From positions 134,840-198,839 of the forward strand of contig CACRXP010000306.1 of the NCBI GenBank assembly GCA_902702965.1: DNA of 64,000 nt, read 5' to 3'. The stretch's first letter is position 1; each line of letters opens with the position of its first letter. The notes below the pieces were generated by a model that was not told the DNA's origin, made no database searches, and saw only the letters and a list, made by a program, of their open reading frames with translations. Positions 49,401 to 61,400 of this stretch are shown in pieces. Both the position numbers and the translations under genes were made by a program. Origin of the DNA: Spirometra erinaceieuropaei. Its lineage: Eukaryota; Platyhelminthes; Cestoda; Diphyllobothriidea; Diphyllobothriidae.

Positions 49401-52400
49401 AGAATGTTCGTTCTCTTTTAGAAAATTCACGTGTAAACTGGCCGAAAAGAAGAGCGGTGTTAGTGGCTCGATAACTGGCGCGCCAAATGTGGACATCGTT
49501 GTTCCTAGCAAGACCCGATTCTCTGGACAGGGTCAGCTGGAGGCGTGGGTGTCGGCTACATCCTCTTCTGTGGCGAACGACGCGACACCTCCATGAAAAT
49601 CTGCGGTAAAGCACCACGGTTCAAGACCCATAAAAACACACCTGACTCTAACAGCCCATGGGCCGCACAAACTTGCTCACACCAACTACGAGGCGCAAAG
49701 AACATGCACCTCTCGTGTCAATGGGGTGCATGCCCTTCGGCGCAACCCGGTGCCTGGCCAGCTTGTGTGTGGGGCGCGTAGACAGGTTATTCAGCTCTGT
49801 CAGCCACTAGCGTCTAAGCCCTGTATTAGCTGATTGACTGACTAAGACAGTGGAATGGTGTCCGGGAGAGCGATTGAGGTTGACTCTCAGCGCATACTGC
49901 TGACTATAAACAATATGATACGCTTTTAAACTATGATGGTGCGTTAATGGCCGTTGCTTCGAAGGCTGTCAACTGACAAGGTAACCCGGTCCCCTCGGAA
50001 CGCATAGCCAGGCTGCAATAGCTCCATCTTAATGCGACCGCTATGACACTCCAATTCCGTAGAAATTCGAGCAACCTCCCTCGTGTTTGGAAACCTGGCC
50101 CAACGTTTGCGGACCAGACGTGCGTTGCACGCGTAGACGACTGTCTAGCTCTGTCAGTTCACTTTAGATTAATGCAAGTGTGTATCACCTGTGTTACATC
50201 CACTCTGTAGGGCACACAGTGGACATCTTCGTTGGCAACGGTCGAAGTGACTATATCCTGGATAATCTGCAGGCCAGGGTGGGGGGCACAAGTGCAGATT
50301 ACCTTTGACAATGGCCGAGACTACACTTCATCCAATACCGATGACAAACTGGTCTGACCTACCGAGAATTTTCGAAGGAAACGGTTCCCACTCGTTGTTG
50401 GAGTTTTGCTGAGGCCTGCGCGTTGGTTTCATCAACCTACGAGGAACAGGATATTTGAGGCGTAAGAACGGAATGGTCGCTGCTAAAACAAATGCAATCC
50501 AACACCTTAAGAGAAAAATAAACCAAGAATGAACCAGAAAACCGAGAATAACGAAAACACTGCCGTTACCAAAAGTTAACTCCACCGAGCCAAAGAACAC
50601 ACCGAAAACCTCCCACCGGGAAAATCCTAATCACGTGACAGGGAGCTCACGTCGCCACCAAGTTGGGCTGGTCGAGCGCATCGACCACTCCCCAATCCAA
50701 CTTTTTCCCTCCACTCCCGTACATCATGGTTCAAATTTGTCAACAGCACGCCGTCATCTGCCGCGACAATGGACAGGAGCCCAAGAGCGTAAGCGTTCTC
50801 TTCCAGAGAGAATGATAGACTCACATGCAGGAACAGTCCTCGTCGCTGAAGGAGCAGGCAACGTAAGAGAGTTGATTCTAAAGGCCATGAGTCAACCTCT
50901 GAACACAGAGACAATTACGTGTGACGTCCTCACAAGTTGGAGCCCTCCAGAAGCTCGTCAACGGGGTTTTGAAATGCGTGACACTCGGGAATTTAAGAGG
51001 AATTCTCAGAAAGTGCGAAATTAGGACGACCGCACGGGTGGGACTCATATTAGTGCCAAGGCTGAAGAGTCCAGTACATAGGGCTTTCACACGTTCCGGT
51101 AGCTTGGGCAGTCGGTAGACGTGGAAAGTTAAACATAATCACCATTTCAGGGCGAAAGCCTTTTACAGTTCAACAGGGGTCGAAGGCTCACTTACTTCCT
51201 GTCAGACCTTCATAACTATAATAGACCTAAAAACGGCACAGCCCGTTCTGGAAGGTGGGCCAGCGTCTACATGCACGTAACTACCTTAATTAACCGTAAG
51301 TACTCCTGTGTGAATGCCTGATGGTCGAAGTCAAACACCCCAATCATCGCGTTTAATAAAATGCGGCAGAAACTTGCATAGCAAGTGCCTAGACTTTCTA
51401 ATATCCTTGACATCGTTCGCCACTGTTAGCCTGTAGGCAAGGCAGGACACAGAAAGAAGCAGAAACTCCGACACCAGGGCTGGGATCCCAATCCGCATTC
51501 GTCGTGGATCTCGAGGCGGTGATTTCTCAAGCATTGAGACGAGTGACGTCGAGGCAGCGACTTAGGAAATGATAGTTGTAGCCTTGATGTAATCCATGCA
51601 AAAAGCTCCCAGACGACATTTTGTTAAGATACCGACAATACAATAGTCGGTACTGGAGCTTTCGTGGGCGCAAGCTACTTCGTCAAATGTTCTGGAGACG
51701 TATATAGGCGTTCAAAGGCCTTCCAAAAAGTATTGTCGACTTCTCTTCAACTCCTTACTTTCTGCTTACCCCATTCGACATGATATAGGTCTTTGAAGAA
51801 CCCGGAGACCTAAGAGCGTTATGCTGATTGAATTGGCTTCTCAGAAAAATTCTTGCAGACTTGACAACAAAATATAAAATCTGAAAAAGGCGGAAGCATT
51901 TACTAGCTTTGCCGAAGCAGAAAAAATATGCTAAAGCCTGATTTACATGTCCACAATGCTAAAAAATTGCTCGTTTTCTATCTGAAAAGGGTTCAGGTGG
52001 TCAATCAACTTTACCAGGTCATCTGACTTCTGATCTGAATTCGCCGTTAAATTCACTCATCCAGTCATTTGTCTGACATTCTGACCAATTAAGGGATGAT
52101 ACTCAAGGAGAAGCGCAGTCGCAGCTGACGTGCCTAAAGGTTGCATTTTCACCAATAGCATTACATCACTGCATAAAGACGTCACTTTCAATTGACTGTG
52201 TTGCGATATTGTCTACTTTAAAATCAGATTGCGAATTTGTGTCGATAGCAAGCCGATTTCAGGCCCCTGTACTGAGGGATGATTACTCTCTTTGCCGCCA
52301 GCCCTCAGTCTTAGTCGTTCTAATTCATCCCCTGTTGGAGGTTTTCGATGCTGCGGCTTTGACGTTTTGGTCGGTTCTGACACCCCAGAAGATGCTACGT

Positions 52401-55400
52401 CGGCCTGTCCCGCCAGAGAATCACGTGATCGAGCTGTCTCTAGTTCAGTCCACTTCGCGGGATCCTGGATGAAGTACAGGAAATTCAGGAGTAAAGACAG
52501 ATGGGCTACTTCGGCTCGCTGACTGTGCTTAGACTTTTGGTAGAGACTTCAGTTCAGTTGCGTCAGCACAAAAATATCTTCATTTGAATTGAAGGGTAAT
52601 TAAAATATCGAGAAATGAAAACAGGTTGTTGTGAGTTTTTGAACCGCTGATTTTGGCGTAGGCGCCGTTTTTGAATTCATATCGGTAATGGCTATTTCCT
52701 GTCAGTCTCCCTGTTAATGGTGTTTTATGCAGACTTGCTGGACAGTTATCACTCCATTCCGTGATAAATTTTTTGGGGCGAGGCCAAATCGGTTTGTTTC
52801 CCGCCCAGCATCAAGTAACGCTGGAACCGGCTCCTAGCACTCTTAGGGACTGTACCGAGACAATGCCCCTCTCTCTGGTGTCGGAGAGCCAATTGCAACA
52901 ACTCTCCCGTTTTGTTTATCAACCTAAACTGATCTGGACGATTTTTGCCTGTACACTTGAAGCCTTCTCTATTGTGTGCAATCGGTGCAGACCACAAATG
53001 CCTGGTTAATTTCGTCTTGATCGGTCGGAGTTAGGTTCTACGGCTGAACATGGCCGTAACTTTCTCCTTATTAAAACTACTGTCTCGTCTAAATCAGTTT
53101 CCGGTAATTTCATTACCGAAAAAAAAACAAAACACTCGGTGTGTCTGCTATTGTACTTACTCCAGGCTCTCTACCTCTGTCAGCCACTTTACCTATTCTC
53201 CGCATCAGACATCTGACCGCGGACTGGTGTCTGGAAATGGGCAGAAAGTGAGAGCAACGGTCTCAACGCACATCCTCATCACTATAAGCAATCTGACGCG
53301 CTCGAATCTGTCACGGTGCCTTAAAAGCCATAGCTTGGAAGGCTGACGACTGACGAGATAACTCGGACCTCACAGTCAGTCCAGTGTGTCTTTGTGTGGG
53401 GGTGGCGGTCTGGTGGACTGAGAGTCAGGCTGCAATGACTCCTTCTTAATGTGGCCTCTACGGAACTCACACTCATTGGGGTGCGAGACGGTGTGGTGGC
53501 ACGCGCTTATGTGCGGGTTTTCGCCGTGTCAGCCACCTAAGTCCTTTCCCGTCTCCGATATTCTTGATTCTGTCATGATGCTGGGCCCAGGTGGGAAAGG
53601 TGAGAGTACAGTAGATGCTGCGCAAGTCTACTATCACCATAAACGAATTCACCGTCCTTGTTTCCGTAATGGTGTGGGACACATGGTGGAATTTGTCAAC
53701 AATGGCGGCCGAACTGTCACTTACTGCAGGTAGATCCTCAACTGGTTTTGGTCCAATCTGGCTCGATTCGACTTAGTAGACATTGGCTCCTAATCTACTC
53801 TGGGGTTCAATACATGGACACTGCAACAACTTCCCCCGCTAAAGCTACTGGTGGTAAATGGGTCGGACTTTGCCTAAATGGGATGAAACGGTATGGCAAA
53901 CCTTCTAGAAATGTTTTTTTCCTCAGCAAATGTTGACGCCATGTGGAGATTTAACTGTCATTTGCAATAGGAAGTCTGTTCGTATGCGTAGACTACGCAC
54001 GCCAACTTAACCCTCTCATTTCTGAAACAGATGTCGCGATCGGCTCAGGTGGCATTTTTCCATTATGAAAACGAAGTTCAGACCCATCCCTCAGTAAAAG
54101 ATATGCACTAAGGTATTAAAAGTCACTGAGACGCTCTTTTTAATATTGAACATCTGTAGGTTTCTCTCCGCCATAAAGCTGACTATCATATGATGAGTGA
54201 ATTGAAAAAAACTCACTAATACAGTTGTTAAATTGTGTGTTGACCAAGTGCATGATAAATAAAACCGGTTACAGATATATACAAATCCGAGTAAACACAC
54301 GCAATAGTATCCAAAGCTGGAGCGAACTGGAAACATTTAAATGGCCACCGAAGCAAAATGCCCAGGAAACAAATTTAAACCAAATCTTCAGTAACTTCAA
54401 AGAACCTTTTCAAATTTAACGTCTCCAGGTAGGGAAATATACAGTTGTCTGGAGTGGAGGAAAAATTTTCCAGGCTGACAAAAATCCACATTTTATGCTT
54501 TTCAAAGTAATAATAAATCAGCATAAAGAAAGGAAGACGTGCAGCGGCCGATAACAAGCATTACAACAGAAACGAGATCAACTTACCGGTCCAGTTCCTG
54601 TTTCCAGTCCTTTCGAAGCGCTATATATGGAAAATAAGTTCATAAATAGTTACCAGTTAAACCCAAACCTCCGTGAACCAAGTCAACTGGACGTGCAATC
54701 TCATGTAATGTTGACCAAGACTCCAAAATTTGTTTGCGATTCGAAAATATTGCTTAAGTGGGATTTCAATATTAATAGTCGTGAAGCATAATCTCAAAAG
54801 ATATTTCGGTCACATCAGGATGCCGGCATTTGAGCGACTTTATTTCTGGCCGCCTGCAAAGTCTGACCTCTGCAAAAGATGCCTACTTATGTGGGATGTA
54901 CTCTTCCCATTGATTTTTCACATCCTTATAAATTCAAATACATTTTCAAGACAGACATAAAAAATCCTTTCCTGTACTCGTTTGGTAGCAAATCACGTCT
55001 TCTTCAAATTTTTCACCTGGAAAGTATCCTTCGGGTTTTAAAAGCCCTTCCAATGCCCGATTCGTTTAAAACCTGAAATGCCGTCATACTTGCATTCAAA
55101 GTTTCAAAATTAGAGGCTGTATACTTTCTCTGTAAGGAGAGTCATTCATTTCGACACGCTATTACGAAGACATCATATAAAGATTTTTGAACTTTGTGGT
55201 AGATGCTGACCGCGTTGTTCACTTCTTAGGCAGCATTAATAAATACGATGATGCGATTCAGCACTATAAGAAATTTCTTAAAACCGAAAGACACCCTTTC
55301 TTCAATGATAAAATTTGTAAAAGACTTAATTTGCTACTAAATGAGTACAAGAACGAATGTATTGTCTGCTTTCTTTAAAATGTATTTGCATCTATAGGAG

Positions 55401-58400
55401 CGATGGGAAAATTCATACTACGTAAGTGATCGTCTTTTACAGAATGCAGAGTTTGCAGCTGGCCAGAAGAAAACTCGTCCACAAGCCGGCATCCCGACGT
55501 AACTGGAGTATTTTGGTATAATGCTGCACGCTAATTAATGTTAAAATACTAATTACGTGATCTTTTCGAGTATAAAACCAACTTCGGAAACAGAGGGGAC
55601 AGAGTTTGACAATTACGAATTTTGTAACGTGATGAAAAACAGGCAAGAAAACTTAATAGGCGCAAATGGTTCACGAACAAAACTAGTTTTTAAATTCAAG
55701 CGTTAAGGAACGTGCGCGCTGCACTCTAGTGATGCCAAATTCAAAAAAACACTGCGTAACAAAACGTGCATGCATTGATGTCCAAGCAACATTCAAGTTT
55801 CAAACACTCATGTGAACATTCTAAGAATGAAATATTCTCACATGCCCTCATTTTACAAGCTTAAAGAGCAGACTCAGAAACACGGAAGCCAACTATAGTG
55901 GGCATATCTGACAACCCATTAAAATTACTTCTCATCGCTTATTACCTTGAATTTTTGCATTCGTACACCTCAACAGAAACTTTAAAACAAAATTTTCCGG
56001 TCCACTTTTTAATTGGCATGAGCGTAAAGTATTGTCATGTACACGCAAACTAAGGATAACGTTTTATAATGTTACACATGCTTAGGACTAGTGAAACAAG
56101 TTGCATATTGGAGAATAGCCCATCAAAAAAGTCATTTAAAAAACACTGGATGACGTATTTAACAGAAACAGGGGTCAGATGTGATTATGCAGCCCTACCT
56201 GCAGTAAACAAACTCCAGCCACCTGTAATACGGGACCGGTGGTAATTAGGGTTTTTACAGGTGGGGCCGGGGAACGCACAGGCGACGAGGTCAGGTAGTT
56301 GCATGCAAAAGCAAAGCTATTGGGAATACGCGGTTGCACTTTGAGTGGTTGAGAAATAGCTGCCCTAACCTTAGCCCTAACCCTGAACCACAACCTTTAG
56401 CCCTAACAGTAGTGTGTCCATCAGGTGGGGCTACATAATCACACCTTACTAAAATAGGACTAATCTCAGTGCTTGGATATGACGGCTTAACCCACGATAG
56501 TATTCGCACTTCAATGACCTTCCTTATCAGATTGTACCCATCCGCATTTTTCCACCTTATCCCTGTTAATACGAAGAACTAGTTTCCAATAAAAGGAGAA
56601 ATCAGTGCGCAGATTACTTTGTACAAAAGTCACTACTGCATACGTCTGGCAGTTTGTGATGAGGGAGACTGGGACATAGAACTGAATGGCAGGAATTACG
56701 CATAAAACTCACTTCCAGGCCATGATTTTCTGCCTCAAATTTGTGATGGCCGCGAGTATATCCTCTTCTGAACGAATGCTATTCGCAGATGGCGCTGAAG
56801 TGGAGGCAGAGCTCCCTTCTCCCTCAACTTTCACCACCAGGTAACAAGTTTCCAACTCTTTAACAATATCTTCCATTGCTTTAGCGCTGAGAACAACGCC
56901 TCCAGAAAGGAGCTTTTCTGAGGCCGCAACCAGTGCTTCAGTCTGTACCATATCGAAGTCGGTCTGCGAGCCAATGGACGCCAGTGACATTGATGCGGCT
57001 TCCAGTTGCTTCCGCGGCTCACGTTCCTCTAGGCGATTAAGCACATATTCCGAAGTAACTTCTGCCTCCTTGAGCATGCTCGCCTGCAGTTGGTAAGATT
57101 CCATCCCAGCGTATAGCACAGCAGCACCGAAGATGGAAAAAAGGAAATTCAAGTTGTCGTTAAACTAGTGGCATTTTGCAAATATTGATAACATCGCTAT
57201 CATTGTCAGTGTAGGGATCATGCAGTCAGGTCGAGGAGCTCACCTCTCTAACAAGCGAATCGTCTGGAGGTGAGGTACTGACTGGAGTCCTCTCTTCACC
57301 ACCACCTGCACCCTCCGCAAGCGAATAGCCAAGTCTCCTTAAGATCTCCTCGTGCTTTTGAGCGTTCATCTGTAATTCGGCAATAATCTCGTCTTTGGCT
57401 TTCAGCTCCTCCTGAAATAAGAGCAGTAGAAGTCAGTTTAACGGGAGGCATTACTTTATTGCGAATGCGCGCGCGAGAGCTTTTACCATTGGTATAAAGT
57501 AAACCATCTGAATCTAATCCGTTTCTTGAGATTTAGGAGATATGACCATCTAGTTTGATGACACGTGGCAAAATCGATCTCCAAACGGTGTCGAGCGGGC
57601 GTGCAGAAGATCCCGAAGGCTCTTCGGTTGCCACATGTCGTTGCATAGTACAAGTAACGATTGAGGGAAGTGCGTGGAAGCGACTGCTGTTTATGTATTT
57701 GATGTGAAATTAGGGAATGGACGCAGTATGCGATCCCACTCAGAGAACAAAAACCAGGTCATCGTGTAATACGGGTTTATGGGGGGGAGGGCTAAACGGC
57801 GGAGAGAATAGCGCGATAGTAAGTAAACATTCGGATAAGTGTTGAGGTGGCACATTGCGTCCTTGCACCAAATTTATTCACAACTACTTGCGAAAAAACA
57901 CACGTACTAGGAACCCGAGCCCCGAGACATGGTACGGGTACCGAGATATCTGACAGTATGAGAAAAGTTGAGCATTTTTCGCAGTTCTTCTAGTTTGTTT
58001 TCACGAAAGAAGTAGATTACATTCTATCTAGTTACGAGAGCGCGGAAGCGTCAAGTGTAAAAGAAGGCGGGGACGCAATATGCCACGATGACCTGGTTTT
58101 TGTTCCCCGAGTGGGGTCCTATACTGCGTCCTTACTGATCAAAGTTTAAGACGTCTGGGCACTCCTCTAAGAAGTACAGGAGGCAGCAAAACTCCCGAAA
58201 CACTGAGTGAGATTCACAAGGATGACGTGGATTAGAAAGGATTACTCAGGCCAAATTAAATTACCTATTACCCTGCACCGTAATCTAAACATAGTTCACA
58301 AACTCTGGGAAGGTAACTTTCAAACAAGCATCTTCTCAGCGAACCGTAGAAATCCCACTGACAAAGAGGACTACATACGTATATGACGGGGATATTATCC

Positions 58401-61400
58401 ATTGGATTTCGATGTCCGTTTTAATTATGTCTTATTTTATTTAAGAGATGCACAGGTTCCTTTTTTGCTTTCGTTTTGCAGGGAGTCAAGTTTCATTTAT
58501 GTGCTGTACTTAAAGGGATGGTGTACAGGGTGTCGCGGTCGAGTGTCCACGTTTCAGCTGTACTGCCTGAAATTACCATGCCCGGATATGGATGCAGCAT
58601 AGACGACGCCCACTGGGCCTAGTAGTACAGGCACGCACAGAACTGTAACAGTTACCTATAAACAGTACACTGACAGTGGCTGCAGGACACATCGATGGAT
58701 CCGGTAGACACTTCTGCTCCGCACCATCCCGGCGCCAGCACTCATCTGTGGCTCCGCGAAGCCTTGCTCAGCGCGGCGGCCACACTCCCCGTAAGCGGCC
58801 CTGACCGGCGGGTTACATCAGATGAGAGTATCTGCCGTGCGTGTGTGTTCATCTTCGTCCCCGGTAGTCCGCGAACTAATTCCCGAAACTTCGCCCAAGT
58901 TCGAATCCCTGCGCCAACAATGCTGTGGGACACACAGTGAACATGGTCTGACACGACGGCCAAACTGTCGCGTTGCACTAGGGGGCGTAAGGCGTGTAGT
59001 AGTCCGGGGGGGGGGGGCACGTCGCAGCTGTATGGTCAACTCCAGACACGTCGATGCGGTTTGATTGACGATGAATGACTTCGGATTGAGGGGGGACACC
59101 CTGACACGGACGCGCCGTCAGCAGCTGCCATGCTGGAAGATATACAGTAGGTGGGCTACATCATGAAATGTCTACTGAAATTCCGACATGCGTTTTCTTT
59201 TCGAAAAGATTAATTAAGTACGGATATAAAACTAGTCCGCCTGCAAAATAATTTTATAATATTTCAGTTACCTAGGGATACCGGCTTTCGAATGAACCTC
59301 CTTCCGGCTGCATGCAAAAACTACACTCTGTAAAAAACGACTACTTAAGTAGCATGAATTTTTCTCATTGATTTTCGATGCCCCTAAACTTTCAATTATA
59401 CCTTATGGAAAACATGCACAAAAATATTCATTCTTTTGCTCATTCGGTAGAAAATTACTTTTTATTCTAATCTCTAATCTTATAACTGAAGGAAGGGTAT
59501 AATTTGGTTTTCAAAAACTTTTCCGATTCCCAAGTAATTTTGAAACCGCTCTACCGTTACACTTGGATTCAGGGTTTCCAAACTACAAGCCGTATATTTT
59601 CCGCGTACGAAAACCACACATTCCTCTACGGTAATAACGGGGGACCATATAGGGTTCATAAAATTTAGCACTAGATTTGATTCATATTGCTAACTTTACA
59701 AGCCACATTGGTAAATGCAGAGACATGGCGATTTATGAACGGCCATTTCACGGTATTTAAAAGTCCCACAATTAGAAACTTTTTAAAAACCTAATTTTAT
59801 TTCTTCTTCAGTAGAAAATTAGAAGAAGACGTAATTGTCTACCGAATGAGCAAAAGAATGAATATTTTTATGCATGTTTTCCTTGAAACATAATTGGACT
59901 TTTAGGGGCATCGAAAATCAATGAGAAAAATGCATGCTACTTAAGTAGTCATTTTTCACAGTGTTGTTTTTACATGCAGCCGAAAGGAAGTTAATTCGAA
60001 AGCCGGCATCCTGACGTAACTGAAATATTGTAAAATTATCTTGCAGACTGACTTGTTTTACAACCCTACTTAATTAATCTTTTCGAAACGAAAACGCATT
60101 TCGGAATTTCGGTTGACATTTCATGAGTTAGCCCACCTACTGTAGCATAGGCGAGGCCGCCTGGGCCTATTAACGCAGGCGCGACCGCGGGAGCAGCAAA
60201 TACCTATAAATATTACACTGCCGGTCCCTGCCAAACGCACTGATTAAATTGGGAAATGCTTAAACGTCGTCTCGGCCCAGCATCCAGCTCACAGATGTGG
60301 CTCCACGAAGCCATCAGCAATGACGTCACGAGACGGCTCTCCTGCTTCCTAGAGGTCGTCAGTGACTGTCCCATGAACAGCAGGTTGCCACTCCGTGTCA
60401 ATAAATTTGACATCATCTCCAGCGCGTATGCGCCTCAAGGACCAACTCCGGTGACGTGAAGAAGAAGTTCTACGGAGACCTGCACGGCATCCTAGCAATT
60501 GCGCCGAAAGCGAGCGAAACGATTTCCCTTGGTGACTTCACTGCGTCGGCAGAGACCATGCCGGGGGATGGGGGAGCTCCGTCGCCAGGGAATCGGCAGC
60601 TGCAACAGCAATTGCCTTTTCCTCCTGCAGGCCACTGCGGAGGAAAATCCTCTTCCAAATGCAGGCGATAATGTAAGACCGAGGTTCGTGATGCAAAAAT
60701 GATGAACACGTAATCACTGGAGCAGTAGGTGAGCATCCGGACTCGTATAGAAGCCCAGCCTCGGAGACGGTGTGAGTGCAACAATAAGTGAACTCTGTAC
60801 TTAGACATTAAAGTAAGAAGGAGTGAGAAGGTACTGTCCGCAGCTGTTGGACCGGGTTCATGTCACCTAACTCAGAGTGGTGTCACAGGGTGGTGACAGT
60901 GTGCGCGTCCTCGGCAGCGAAAGTGGGCTGCACCACCTGAAACGTGGACGTAACAGAGGGACACGGCCAGTAACGAACACTTTCCTCTCCCTTATTGTTT
61001 GCCTACAAAAGCGCTCACTTGGTGTTGCACCCATACAGTCCCTGATGTTGGGCGTCTGTACGACTCCGAAGGCCCCGTGATCACTGTTCCAGTGATAACG
61101 GGCCCATCTCCATTGCAGCACTCATATCCTGACACACACCTTTCGTGCTCGGATGCAGGAGAAGGCAATGTGGTGCTCTCTCGATCGCGTCACTGACACC
61201 TGCTGGATTACGCCCTCATTCGGAGGCGAGACCAGCGTGAGGTGTTCGTTACCAAGGCAGCGTGTGGTGCCGACTGCTGTACGGATCACCGTCTTGTCAG
61301 CTCCAAGATAAGCCTGCGACCGCAACCATTCAGGCAACCACAAGGTAGGCGACCATGAAGCACGTTCAATAGTGTACTACTTAATACGTCGACTGAAGTT

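Larger units (their letters stand above)
47139..56712 (-). other. Intron 3 (exons 3-4), 9.6 kb
   Basis: It contains two foldback elements, two R1 copies, a LINE endonuclease fragment and a telomere-like stretch. 47.2-48.0, 50.3-53.2 and 55.6-56.2 kb show nothing I can identify. Confidence 0.6.

Noticed and set aside
49123..49617. 164-residue minus-strand ORF
   Set aside because: It lies antisense to a LINE endonuclease fragment and has no domain; best explained as a shadow frame.
50627..50914. 95-residue minus-strand ORF, possible retroelement protein
   Set aside because: No recognised motif; overlapped by an equally long frame on the other strand, as expected of GC-rich non-coding DNA.
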